Origin: Paenibacillus anaericanus
GTDB lineage: Bacteria; Bacillota; Bacilli; Paenibacillales; Paenibacillaceae
Reading direction: 5' to 3'
Assembly (NCBI RefSeq): GCF_003994475.1
Contig: NZ_RZNY01000001.1
Span: 363,714-427,713 of the forward strand
Length of the DNA stretch: 64,000 bases
How positions within the stretch are numbered: the first letter of the stretch is position 1; each line of letters starts with the position of its first letter. This document shows, in pieces, positions 44,367-53,057 of this stretch. The notes under the pieces were generated by a model that was not told the DNA's origin, searched no databases, and saw only the letters and a program-made list of their open reading frames with translations. The position numbers and the translations under genes are program-made.

Positions 44367-45616
44367 TGGCAGAGGTAACCGTAGTCATCCCTTTTTTAAA
44401 TCGTAAAGATCTCCTCCCAAAGGCAATAGACAGTGTTTTTGGTCAGACCTATACAGATTGGAAGTTGGTGCTCGTGGATGACGGATCAACGGATGACTAT
44501 GGGCCCAGCATTCAGAATTACCTTGAAGACCATAGAGTGCAATTAATTCGCAATCCAGAGAATCTCGGTCAATCCAAAAGCTTAAATAAGGCCCTATCCA
44601 TCGTGAATACCCCCTACATGGTCCAATTAGATAGCGATGATTGGTACTTCCCGAATACACTGGAACTTCTCGTTAAAGAAGCGAAAAAACTACCCGAAAA
44701 GGTCGCAGTTATTAGCGGAAATCTGAATGTCGTATGGGAGGACTTGGAGGGAAATGTCAGGAGAACGAAGCTGAAAATAGGCCGCTCTTTCTCCGATCGG
44801 TACGAATTTTTATTTGCAAATACGAATATCGTTCCTCGCTTCTACCGGACAGCCGCTTTGAAAAAGGTGGGTGGGTGGCCTACGAATGATCCGTATAACG
44901 GTCGATACAGGGAGGATATGCTGATCCTCTATCAACTAATTGAGCACTACCGATTCCATTGGATCGATAAACCTCTGTATAACCAGCGAGTCCATCGCAC
45001 TAATTTAACTCATCAGAGAAAACAACTGCATGAGATAGCCGAATGGTCGGTTCGCAAAGCTTTAAAAAGATGGGGAGATGATTACAAGCCTGTCTTCTGC
45101 GTGACACACGATGGTTGGAAAAAAGTAAGAAGATTAAGCCCCACCGTTTCTTTCGGTGAGAAAAAAACTTTAAAAATTAATTCTATTGAGGCCAATAGAA
45201 TGGAAAGACTAATCAAAAAAGCGATCAGCAATAAATCCTCTTTGTGCCTCACCTCATTAGCAAGTATAAAAGCAGATGAAGAACTTTCATTGCTTAGAAA
45301 CGAGAGCTTTTGGAAATTAATGAGTGGTAAAAAAGTTGTGCTCTTGTCAAAATGGGCACCTGGTTTCACCAGAAAAATCAAACCTTTATGCAAGAAGCGA
45401 AACATCAACATTGTGGAATCCCTTGCCATATCGGAAAAAACGAGCGGTACCGAGTTAGCAAATAAACTTACTAAATTGAGATACGATGTTGTTCTGGTGT
45501 CTACTGATTTTAACGCGGTAAACTTATGTAAAACCCTATTAAAAAAACAAAATAAACATAAAATTATTATTGATGTAAAGGACGGAATGTTACAGCTAAG
45601 CAGAGAGAAGAGCTAA
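44366..45616 (+). CDS. Family 2 glycosyltransferase with an extra C-terminal domain
   Basis: 416 residues. Residues 1-260 are a GT2 enzyme (VVIPFLNRKD, LVDDGSTDD near 36, LDSDDW near 91). Residues 265-416 are a second domain I cannot name; its pattern (SLTSLASIKADEELSLL, later DVVLVSTDFNAVNLCKTLL and KIIIDVKDG) is weakly reminiscent of GT-D/DUF1792 domains. It may thus be bifunctional. The ATG overlaps the previous stop (TAATG). Last gene of the operon. Confidence 0.85.
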   Translation: MAEVTVVIPFLNRKDLLPKAIDSVFGQTYTDWKLVLVDDGSTDDYGPSIQNYLEDHRVQLIRNPENLGQSKSLNKALSIVNTPYMVQLDSDDWYFPNTLELLVKEAKKLPEKVAVISGNLNVVWEDLEGNVRRTKLKIGRSFSDRYEFLFANTNIVPRFYRTAALKKVGGWPTNDPYNGRYREDMLILYQLIEHYRFHWIDKPLYNQRVHRTNLTHQRKQLHEIAEWSVRKALKRWGDDYKPVFCVTHDGWKKVRRLSPTVSFGEKKTLKINSIEANRMERLIKKAISNKSSLCLTSLASIKADEELSLLRNESFWKLMSGKKVVLLSKWAPGFTRKIKPLCKKRNINIVESLAISEKTSGTELANKLTKLRYDVVLVSTDFNAVNLCKTLLKKQNKHKIIIDVKDGMLQLSREKS

Positions 45617-45732
45617 TGTATTTACGTATCCGCGATTACTAAATGAGGCTTTCTCATAAGTAACCTTATGGGTAGCCTCTTTACTTTTTCTATCCATGTA
45701 CGAACCCTAAATTGTTAAGACGTAACGAATGA

Positions 45733-45791
45733 CTATAACTAAAAAATGGTGGTGCAGGAGCAACCCCTACACCACCATTTTTTAGTTATAG
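45733..45791. terminator. Long palindromic bidirectional terminator
   Basis: 22-bp perfect arms 45733-45754 and 45770-45791, plus an inner AGG/CCT, 7-nt loop. The arms contain AAAAAATGGTGGTG and its complement, so both directions end in T runs. It lies between convergent operons. Confidence 0.88.
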
Positions 45792-45798
45792 CCTAGCA

Positions 45799-47115
45799 TT
45801 AAACGATCTTATTTAAGTTTCTTCCAACACCCCAGTACTGAAATCCCTCTAGCTGTAACATTTCCCGATCTAAAGCATTTCGACCATCAAATATAAAATC
45901 CCCATGCATCAAGGACTTTATAGTTCGCCAGTCAAGGTCAATAATCTCTTTCCATTCCGTACAAATGACAACTGCCTCTGCATCTTTAACCGCAGAATAG
46001 GCGTCCTCACCAATCTTTATATTTGGAAAAATATTCTTGATCTTGTTACTCGCAACCGGATCAAAACCGGTAATGAAGGCTCCTTCAGCCAGCAGTTTCT
46101 GGATAAGTTTTAAAGAAGGAGCTTCCCTAATATCATCTGTATCGGGTTTAAACGATAGCCCGAGCAACGTAATCCGTTTTCCATCAAGTGCTCCCATACA
46201 TTCTTTAACTCTTTCAAGGAACCAATCCGTTTGTTTTTGGTTTATCTCCTGAATGCTCTTTAGAATGGTCATCTCCATATTAACCTCGCGCCCCATCATC
46301 GCAAGAGCAGAAACATCTTTCGGGAAACAGGAGCCCCCATAACCAATACCGGCTTGTAAGAAATAGGGGCCGATTCTTTTGTCCATTCCCATGCCTTTCG
46401 CTACTTCTACAACATCTACCGCTAAAAGGTCGCATAACCTAGCCATTTCATTAATAAATGTAATTTTTGTTGCTAAGAAGCTATTGGAAGCATACTTTAT
46501 CATTTCAGCATTGCGCGGGCTTGTAAGGTGTTTAAGTGCATCAATGTTTTCATACAATTTAAGCATTACATCCTCTGCTACTTGTGATGAACATCCTAAC
46601 ACGATACGATCAGGTTTTCTAGAGTTTTGAAGTGCCTTCCCTTCCTGCAAAAATTCTGGATTCGAGACAACATCAAAGGCGACTGACAATCCGCGAAGCT
46701 TTAATTGCTCCTTAATTATAGACTGAACATATTCTGCTGTACCTACTGGTACCGTGCTTTTGTCAACAATAACGATATACTCCGTCATATGTCTACCAAT
46801 TTCTCTAGCGACTTCTTCTACATATTTCAAGTCTGGCCGTCCATCACTAAGTTGGGGGGTGCCAACAGCAATGAATATGATTTCAGTTCCTTCCATTGCT
46901 TCTTTAAGACTTGTTGTAAAATGAAGCTTCCCCTGTTTCAATAAGTTCTGAATTACCGGTTCAACACCTGGTTCATAAATAGGTAATACCCCGTTATTTA
47001 ATTGCTCTATTTTTAACTCATCAATATCTACACCCATAATCTGATGGCCAATTTCCCCCAGGGAGGTAGCAGTCGTGATCCCGACATACCCTGTGCCTAT
47101 TACGGTAATCTTCAA
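45799..47115 (-). CDS. UDP-glucose 6-dehydrogenase
   Basis: 438-residue NAD-dependent enzyme that makes UDP-glucuronate (TuaD/Ugd). It has an N-terminal Rossmann GTGYVGITTA, VVSNPEFLQEGKA, and the catalytic Cys in GYGGSCFPKD near residue 260. The start is TTG 47115 after GGGAGG. It lies 15 nt after the glycosyltransferase gene, so they form an operon. It implies an acidic sugar in the glycan. Confidence 0.93.
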   Translation of the reverse strand: MKITVIGTGYVGITTATSLGEIGHQIMGVDIDELKIEQLNNGVLPIYEPGVEPVIQNLLKQGKLHFTTSLKEAMEGTEIIFIAVGTPQLSDGRPDLKYVEEVAREIGRHMTEYIVIVDKSTVPVGTAEYVQSIIKEQLKLRGLSVAFDVVSNPEFLQEGKALQNSRKPDRIVLGCSSQVAEDVMLKLYENIDALKHLTSPRNAEMIKYASNSFLATKITFINEMARLCDLLAVDVVEVAKGMGMDKRIGPYFLQAGIGYGGSCFPKDVSALAMMGREVNMEMTILKSIQEINQKQTDWFLERVKECMGALDGKRITLLGLSFKPDTDDIREAPSLKLIQKLLAEGAFITGFDPVASNKIKNIFPNIKIGEDAYSAVKDAEAVVICTEWKEIIDLDWRTIKSLMHGDFIFDGRNALDREMLQLEGFQYWGVGRNLNKIV

Positions 47116-47130
47116 TTTATTCGCCTCCCA

Positions 47131-47820
47131 CTAATCTTTAGTAATGAGGGGGATATAGTTGTTTGTATAACAGATGAGTTTACATCTATCCATGAATTCC
47201 GCTGTGGTTCTTTTTTGGGTATGTGTACTTATATCTTCTCTTCTTACACACACATAATTGTTCCTTGAAACGGAGTATATTTTATAACCATTTCTCCTAC
47301 ATTTGTTTAGAAAGTGGTTATCACTTCCGTTTACCTTTGTTTCATTAAATTTCACTTTTTCCCAGACTGACTTAAAGAATACTAACGTGCCTCCCTTTAC
47401 CTTTCTACTATAATTGTTTTCACCGCCTTCCCGATATAACATAAGCACTTCTTTTTCTTCGAAATAAAGGAAAGAGGTCTCTTTTCCAATAATGGAGGCT
47501 TCAGTATCTTTAAGAGCATCAAGCGACTCTTTTAGATAATTAGCTGCGTAATAATCATCATCATCAAACTTTGCGACTATATTATATTTCGTCTTGGTCA
47601 TTCCATAATTCAAACACTTGCCTAGAGTATATTTCTCTGATAGTTGATATACCGATACATTTTTATATTCTGAAGCCTTTTTATTCCACTTTTCAATCTC
47701 CATATGATCTCGATTTAATACAATAATCATTTCTTTTTTTTCGATATTTTGACGCACATAATTTTGAAATATTTTATCCATAAATGAGTCCCTCATCGTA
47801 CAACATATGATGGAAACCAA
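47131..47820 (-). CDS. Glycosyltransferase (GT2-like)
   Basis: 229 residues: MVSIICCTMRDSFMDKIFQN, then AKFDDDDYYAANYLKESL near residue 85, a clear D-x-D type metal motif, and GSDNHFLNKCRRNGYKIYS near 170. The start is TTG 47820 after GGAGGGG. CATATACTA at 47876-47884 (minus) is a perfect sigma-K -10 element but lacks a well-placed -35. Cotranscribed with the UDP-glucose dehydrogenase gene. Confidence 0.8.
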   Translation of the reverse strand: MVSIICCTMRDSFMDKIFQNYVRQNIEKKEMIIVLNRDHMEIEKWNKKASEYKNVSVYQLSEKYTLGKCLNYGMTKTKYNIVAKFDDDDYYAANYLKESLDALKDTEASIIGKETSFLYFEEKEVLMLYREGGENNYSRKVKGGTLVFFKSVWEKVKFNETKVNGSDNHFLNKCRRNGYKIYSVSRNNYVCVRREDISTHTQKRTTAEFMDRCKLICYTNNYIPLITKD

Positions 47821-47972
47821 TCATATCCCCTCCTTTTTCCACATACTCAGCATTTCTATAATTTCAATGTCTGAATAGTATATGAGTCCTAACTTTGTGG
47901 AGAAACGGCGGTTTTATCAATTACAATAAATTAGGTTGATCATAAGAATGCAACTTAACATCCTCTTGGTGT

Positions 47973-48554
47973 TCATTCCCCGTCTTCCTGTAGCAGTCGT
48001 TCTGCCAATGCTGCTGACCTCTCGAGCTTCTTTTGAATAGAAGGCCAGTTCTCCTTCGGTGCGGTATGAATGATCAGATCATAGGACACTCCTTTGATGC
48101 GCAGACCATTCGGCTCCATTCTAGTTCGTGATATTCCGCAGTTATCGTGAAAGGAGACGACACTTGCATTATCAATAACCGTATTGGAATAGACTTGGGA
48201 TAAGCCTAAAATATCAAATGCAACATGAAAAATAAGCCATGCGCTGGCAGGTGCGGCCGGAATCGACGGAGAAATAATCCACCGTCCCCAATTCCCAGCT
48301 TGATTCGCAATATCATAAACTGCAATTGTTCCGACAGGTTTCCCCGAAAGCAGTTCAATACAAAAGTAATAATCACCTTCACGTTGAAAATACTGTTCCA
48401 ACCAAGTCAGATGAACCGAAAATTGGGAATCGATTTCCCCGATATATTGGGATAACTCCTTGTTTCTTCTGATTTGATATATGAAATCTGCATCGTCCAT
48501 CGTAATCGGTCTCAATCGAATCCCGAAACGTTCAACGGTAATGTTATGTTTCAC
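47973..48554 (-). CDS. GNAT-family N-acyltransferase
   Basis: 193 residues with a RimJ/WecD-like GNAT fold: IRLRPITMDDADFIYQIR at the N terminus, then the acyl-CoA or acyl-ACP region around residues 85-130. Its GTG start overlaps the end of the ACP gene (ATGTGA) and has GGAG upstream. Being coupled to an ACP and an FkbH-like gene, I infer it moves an acyl group from the ACP to an amino sugar. Confidence 0.8.
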   Translation of the reverse strand: MKHNITVERFGIRLRPITMDDADFIYQIRRNKELSQYIGEIDSQFSVHLTWLEQYFQREGDYYFCIELLSGKPVGTIAVYDIANQAGNWGRWIISPSIPAAPASAWLIFHVAFDILGLSQVYSNTVIDNASVVSFHDNCGISRTRMEPNGLRIKGVSYDLIIHTAPKENWPSIQKKLERSAALAERLLQEDGE

Positions 48555-48784
48555 ATTTTCACTCCTATGATCTTAACAAGATCATCTACATTTTGGATTT
48601 CTGCTACTTCCTTGATAGTAAAACGGATTTTAAATTCTTCTTCCAACAGGAAAATTAGTTCCAAGTGATTCAAGGAATCCCAATTAGCTATTTGGCTTCT
48701 CCATAAATTATCAGTCGGGGAAATTCCGATGTTCAAAACCTCGGATAAAATTGAGGCGATATGCTTACGAAGTTCATCATTCAT
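48551..48784 (-). CDS. Dedicated acyl carrier protein
   Basis: 77 residues with the phosphopantetheine Ser in WDSLNHLELIF near residue 36 and the usual helical layout. ATG 48784 has GGAGGTGATC upstream; longer in-frame readings are not supported. It overlaps the FkbH-like stop (ATGA) and the GNAT start, so the three are translated as one block. It is not the fatty-acid AcpP, which lies by fabF in other genomes. Confidence 0.9.
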   Translation of the reverse strand: MNDELRKHIASILSEVLNIGISPTDNLWRSQIANWDSLNHLELIFLLEEEFKIRFTIKEVAEIQNVDDLVKIIGVKM

Positions 48785-50499
48785 TTGATCACCTCCACCC
48801 TTGCAGGATGATTCAAACATGCTCCTTTGACATCGAGTAGTAGTTTGGTGAGGCATAGATTGTCAAGATTACCCGGCACAAAGCGTTTCAACCAGTCAAA
48901 TGCGGGATTGTTTCTAGGTCCCTCTGTCACATCAATGCTTAGATTATCTACCTCTAGACTGATTAATTTTTCCAATAGGTAAGCAAACGAAACCGTCTCA
49001 ACTTCGCGTCCCAGCGCCCTGCAGCTGACAAGTGTTTCGATTAATCGTGCATTTCGCCCTTCTATATGACATACAAAAGCTCCAATGATTCCACTTTCGG
49101 ATAAGAGATCCGATAACGATATCGTGATTGTCAAATAATTGGCCTTTGCAGTAATCATAATTTCCTTAATCTCGATTTCCGTCATACGCCGAAGAGCCAA
49201 ATTAAATTGATTTGTTTTGTGGCTTAAACCGTATAGTCTCCCAGCATGTGAAGGCTCGTTCTCGTAAATGGATATAACCATCCCTAAGCTATCCAAATAG
49301 CTATTGAAGCTGGAGGCTGAAATTTTAAGTTTTTCACGTTTTTGATTGGCCTGTATATCGTACGTTCTTGAAGAAGCTTCACCGTCTGGATGAAGTTGAT
49401 AGAGCCCTGGATAGTAACTTATTTTGCTCATCGTCTCTCTACCGTTCTGATCTGCGCGAAGCAATTGAACATTAGGTTGTGCAGATGCCATCTTAAGCAA
49501 TTCTGCCGAATTATCATCGATAAACAAAAAGGCCGAAGGATCGATGTTCAGTTGCTGTGCCAAATGATTTATATTTTCAGCTTTTGGTTGCCAATTTGCA
49601 CAAATCGCTGCGAAATCAGCCCATTTTATCGGAAAATCAGCTCTACTTTCAAATAGCGCCTTTACATCCTCTTCTTCATTCCGGCTGCATATCGTTAATA
49701 GGATTCCGGAGTGCTTAAGCCTTAACAGCAGTTTTTGCAAAGCACAATGACCTTCCGATAACTTCACTCCATAACTACCTTCTTCCCCAAGAACCCCGCT
49801 GTAGAGCGTATCGTCAAGATCTAGGGCAATTGCTTTTAACCGAGGCATAAAAACTGCTGGAAACAAATGAACCCCCAGATGGCGGGCAATCTTTAATGTC
49901 GCCTGATCGGAAAAAGGATAATTACTTATTTGCTCATTTCTGTCATCAAAAAAGAAACCTGTCCGTTCATGAGCAAGTCCTGCTAAATCGATTAATTCAC
50001 ACCCTGTTGTGTTCTCGATAAGATCAGCAAGGCAAACATTTAGCCTACGTGTCCACCCACGATCGGATGCACGTAAACTGAATATAATGTTCTCTTCATC
50101 CTGAGGTTCGGGCCAATTATTCACCCAAATTGTTGTGTCCATCCCCTCGCGTAATTGCTCAATACGCCCCATCAGCCAATTTGCAGCTTCCTGAGGCGTT
50201 ATCGATTTATGGTATATACGCCAATCTAACCAGATGATTTGAATATCTGCCTGAAGATCTCCGCCAAGATGAGATAACGCCACATCATAATCAGAATAAT
50301 CGAACCCTACCTCTGCTCCCCATAAACCGCAAAAAGGAGGTGTCAGGTTTCCGATGAATTCAAAGGGCATCGTTCTGTCGACTCTGACCTTGAAGGTTCG
50401 ATGGATAGGAAGCTTCTTACTCCTCATAATTCGTTCTCTTGTCAGAAGTGAACCGAGGAGCCCATCAACCGAATCAAGATAGGTTAGAATGGTGCTCAT
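48781..50499 (-). CDS. FkbH-like HAD-IIIC enzyme
   Basis: 572 residues. N-terminal region of about 225 residues (SGNH-like in related long forms), HAD core with the catalytic IALDLDDTLYSG near residue 229, ICSRNEEEDVK and FIDDNSAE, then a C-terminal GNAT-like domain (LSHKTNQFNLALRR). Known members load a glyceryl unit from 1,3-bisphosphoglycerate onto an ACP. I start at ATG 50499 (MSTILTYL), AAAGG 9 nt upstream. Directly followed by its ACP. Confidence 0.87.
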   Translation of the reverse strand: MSTILTYLDSVDGLLGSLLTRERIMRSKKLPIHRTFKVRVDRTMPFEFIGNLTPPFCGLWGAEVGFDYSDYDVALSHLGGDLQADIQIIWLDWRIYHKSITPQEAANWLMGRIEQLREGMDTTIWVNNWPEPQDEENIIFSLRASDRGWTRRLNVCLADLIENTTGCELIDLAGLAHERTGFFFDDRNEQISNYPFSDQATLKIARHLGVHLFPAVFMPRLKAIALDLDDTLYSGVLGEEGSYGVKLSEGHCALQKLLLRLKHSGILLTICSRNEEEDVKALFESRADFPIKWADFAAICANWQPKAENINHLAQQLNIDPSAFLFIDDNSAELLKMASAQPNVQLLRADQNGRETMSKISYYPGLYQLHPDGEASSRTYDIQANQKREKLKISASSFNSYLDSLGMVISIYENEPSHAGRLYGLSHKTNQFNLALRRMTEIEIKEIMITAKANYLTITISLSDLLSESGIIGAFVCHIEGRNARLIETLVSCRALGREVETVSFAYLLEKLISLEVDNLSIDVTEGPRNNPAFDWLKRFVPGNLDNLCLTKLLLDVKGACLNHPARVEVIK

Positions 50500-50522
50500 T
50501 TTACCCATCCTTTCAAGGTGAC

Positions 50523-51803
50523 TTAATATAGACCTAGTTCCTTGCCCCATACCTCGATTTTTTCTAAATAACCTTCCAATAAGAAAGCCTGCTTCTGCCC
50601 CTCCGTTGCCCATTGAAGTTGCAGATATAAGCTCCGCTCCAATACGCGTTGTAAGTAAGCCATTTTGTACAACTTGACAGGATCTTCTTGAAAGTTAATA
50701 CCGTATTTAACCATCTCTGCGGCATACAGATGGGCACAGCGGTGAATCACTGCATCCTCTTCACTTCTCCAGTCTTTTCGATAAGCGAAAAACACGCCCA
50801 ACAAATTAAACATATCAAACCAGCAAGGAGCGAACCGAGCGCCTTCCCAATCGATAAATTTTATATTCCAATTTGCGTCCACGACATTATTGCAGCCGAT
50901 ATTCGGTGACTGCAGATCGTTATGAATAATACTTTTTCCTGCTTGGAGAAGCTCAGGAAAAAAGTCCGGTCCTTTGTGTAAAATAATTTGCAGTCTGTAG
51001 TAGCTGGAATCCAGTCTGATCTTCAAATCAGGACGGTCCATTGCTTTATCCAAATATTGAAGTGTTTCCTTAATGTTCTTTTGACGTTCAGCTGTTGAAG
51101 ATTCAGAATGATAACGAGGCAACCAGTCGGCGAATACATCCCAGTGCTGAAGGAAGCGCTCATTATGTGTTTGTGCATGTAGTTTAGCTAGGGCTGGTAT
51201 AATCTTGTCGAAATGATCAGGTGTAAAGTTGACTTGGCCTTTTAATTGCTGAACGAATTCCATAAACACCCAGATATCCCCGCCACTTATTCCCTCTTCA
51301 ATCGAATAGATGAGTGGCATGAGGTCAGGTAGAATCCCGCTTGCTTTTCGGTACATATTTAACTCAATCAAATCTTGATTGGCAACCGGAGCTTTGAAAA
51401 TCTTCAGAATCATCGGGTAAGATTGTTGGTTTGCTGTAATTTCAAGTCTCCAAATCGTGCTTTTTACGGTATCTTTCAAACACTCCATGGCACCATCATT
51501 TAACGTAACGGGATGACCAAAATGTCCCGAAATCTTGTCGGCACAATGGAACTCCCGCCATTTCAAACTAACCTCGTTAAGAGGTGTATTTTGCGGATCT
51601 TCCGGTGCTTGTGAAGTTTGTGGAGTTTGTGGTGCTTGTGAAGTTTGTGGAGTTTGTGGAGTTTGTGAGTTTTGCGGATTAAGAGGACTAGTCATTGTTC
51701 CCCGCGCATCCTCACGCCCTTTGTTGTAACCATCCTGTTTTCCCCTGTTGAATCCATCCAAACGTCCTTTGTCATAACCGCCAGAATCTTTTGATCTATT
51801 CAT
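50523..51803 (-). CDS. CotS-family kinase-fold protein with Gly-X3 tag
   Basis: 426 residues. Residues 9-33 are six Gly-X3 units (G9 to G29); 40-72 are a Gln/Thr/Pro linker with a repeated TPQTSQAPQ; 100-426 are an aminoglycoside-phosphotransferase-like kinase of the spore coat CotS/YtaA type, with IIHNDLQSPN at 292-301 and FIDWEGARFAPCWFD near 316. The HxD/DxD residues are intact. A sigma-K-like promoter lies upstream. It leads the operon with fkbH-like, acp and GNAT genes. Confidence 0.82.
   Translation of the reverse strand: MNRSKDSGGYDKGRLDGFNRGKQDGYNKGREDARGTMTSPLNPQNSQTPQTPQTSQAPQTPQTSQAPEDPQNTPLNEVSLKWREFHCADKISGHFGHPVTLNDGAMECLKDTVKSTIWRLEITANQQSYPMILKIFKAPVANQDLIELNMYRKASGILPDLMPLIYSIEEGISGGDIWVFMEFVQQLKGQVNFTPDHFDKIIPALAKLHAQTHNERFLQHWDVFADWLPRYHSESSTAERQKNIKETLQYLDKAMDRPDLKIRLDSSYYRLQIILHKGPDFFPELLQAGKSIIHNDLQSPNIGCNNVVDANWNIKFIDWEGARFAPCWFDMFNLLGVFFAYRKDWRSEEDAVIHRCAHLYAAEMVKYGINFQEDPVKLYKMAYLQRVLERSLYLQLQWATEGQKQAFLLEGYLEKIEVWGKELGLY
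51604..51666 (-). repeat. 27-bp tandem repeat in the tagged kinase-like gene
   Basis: Plus-strand GGTGCTTGTGAAGTTTG begins two exact 27-bp units at 51604 and 51631, followed by a partial third. It encodes the Thr/Pro/Gln linker. Confidence 0.88.
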
Positions 51804-51834
51804 ATTCGTTATCCCCCATTCCAGATACTCTCTG

Positions 51835-51860
51835 TATCTTATGAAGGAACCTGCATTCGT
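51835..51860 (-). promoter_or_regulatory. Sigma-K-like promoter of the tagged kinase/FkbH/ACP/GNAT operon
   Basis: CATAAGATA (rc of 51835-51843) with AC at 51859-51860, spacer 15 bp; the sigma-K pattern is AC and CATANNNTA. Confidence 0.6.
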
Positions 51861-51895
51861 GACATACCGAACAAGAAACTTTTCACGAATGCAGG
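51850..51895. repeat. 13-bp perfect inverted repeat overlapping the operon promoter
   Basis: CCTGCATTCGTGA (51850-51862) and TCACGAATGCAGG (51883-51895), 20-nt loop, between the two kinase-like genes. No T run follows, so it is a weak terminator candidate and may be regulatory. Confidence 0.7.
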
Positions 51896-51906
51896 CAAAC
51901 TGATGA

Positions 51907-53001
51907 CTAATACAATCCCAATTGCTTCCCCATAACTTTAATTTTCTCTAAAAGTACCGGCAGCAGTTTCGCTTCTTTTTTGCCAGTTACAGCCCAATTC
52001 AATTGTAAATATAAGCTTTTTTCCAATATACGTTTCAGATACGCCATCTGATATAATTTCATTGGATCCGTTTTAAAGACAACACCGTTCTTTCTCATCT
52101 CATTGGCATACAATCGAGCAGATCGGCGGGTGATTTCCTCTTCTTCGTCTTTCCACTCTCTCCGGTACGCCAAAAAAACACCGATCAAATTTACGAGATC
52201 AAACCAACATGGAGCAAACTTCGCACCTTCCCAGTCGATAAATTTGAGTTTCCACTCTTTCTCCATCACATTATGGCAAGCCATGTTTGCTGTGTGCAGG
52301 TCTCCGTGAATGATACTCATACCTGCTTTACTCACCTCTGGGAAATATTCCGGACCTTGATTCAACAACTTCTGTAGGAGAGAGTAATACGGTTTCAACA
52401 ATACCTTGAGCGTAGGAACTGTCATCGCTTGATCGAGATAAACAATCGTTTGTTTATTTATTTGGATTCTTTCTTGGATCATTTCTTTGGAATCAAATCG
52501 AGGCAACCAACCTGCGAATATGTGCTCATGCTGAGTAAATTGTCTACCCATGGTTGAAGCATGAAGCTTCGCCAACGTAGGAATAATGTTTGAAAAGTGA
52601 TCCGGGGTATATTTCACCTGTCCTTTTACCGGTTTAATATATTCCATAAAAGCCCATAAATCATGACCATTAACATTTCTTTTTGTTACATAAATTTCCG
52701 GCATAAACGGTTGCAGCACTTTTGGGGCTTTCCGATATATATTTTTTTCAATTTCGCTTTCTGGCCGTTTTTTACTTAACTGCTTAGAAATTTTTAGTAT
52801 GATAGGAACACTTTTTTCATTTGCTTTGATTTCTAACTTCCATATACTACTTTTGTAAGAGTCCTTTAAACACTCCATCTTTCGATGATTTAACGTTACT
52901 TTAGCTTTATAAAAAGGCTTGAATGAATCCGCAACAGGCATCTTACGCCACTGCCTGCGAATTAATCTTTTATTTATTTCCTTTATTGTGCTTCGGCTCA
53001 T
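51907..53001 (-). CDS. CotS-family kinase-fold protein without tag
   Basis: 364 residues, collinear with the kinase domain of the downstream gene: SIIHGDLHTANM near residue 240, FIDWEGAKFAPCWFDL near 265, and the same C terminus (MGKQLGLY versus WGKELGLY). Its N terminus is basic (RRQWRK) with no Gly-X3 repeat. Spore coat CotS/YsxE-type proteins belong here. RBS AAAGGAGTGAGG. It has its own sigma-K-like promoter. Confidence 0.85.
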   Translation of the reverse strand: MSRSTIKEINKRLIRRQWRKMPVADSFKPFYKAKVTLNHRKMECLKDSYKSSIWKLEIKANEKSVPIILKISKQLSKKRPESEIEKNIYRKAPKVLQPFMPEIYVTKRNVNGHDLWAFMEYIKPVKGQVKYTPDHFSNIIPTLAKLHASTMGRQFTQHEHIFAGWLPRFDSKEMIQERIQINKQTIVYLDQAMTVPTLKVLLKPYYSLLQKLLNQGPEYFPEVSKAGMSIIHGDLHTANMACHNVMEKEWKLKFIDWEGAKFAPCWFDLVNLIGVFLAYRREWKDEEEEITRRSARLYANEMRKNGVVFKTDPMKLYQMAYLKRILEKSLYLQLNWAVTGKKEAKLLPVLLEKIKVMGKQLGLY

Positions 53002-53030
53002 TAGTCCTCACTCCTTTCTCACCGTTGCAC

Positions 53031-53057
53031 TATTCTATGCCAAAAATAGTCATATGT
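53031..53057 (-). promoter_or_regulatory. Sigma-K-like promoter of the untagged CotS-type gene
   Basis: CATAGAATA (rc of 53031-53039), spacer 16 bp, AC (53056-53057). It fits the sigma-K consensus; start of the gene is 30 nt downstream. Confidence 0.65.
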
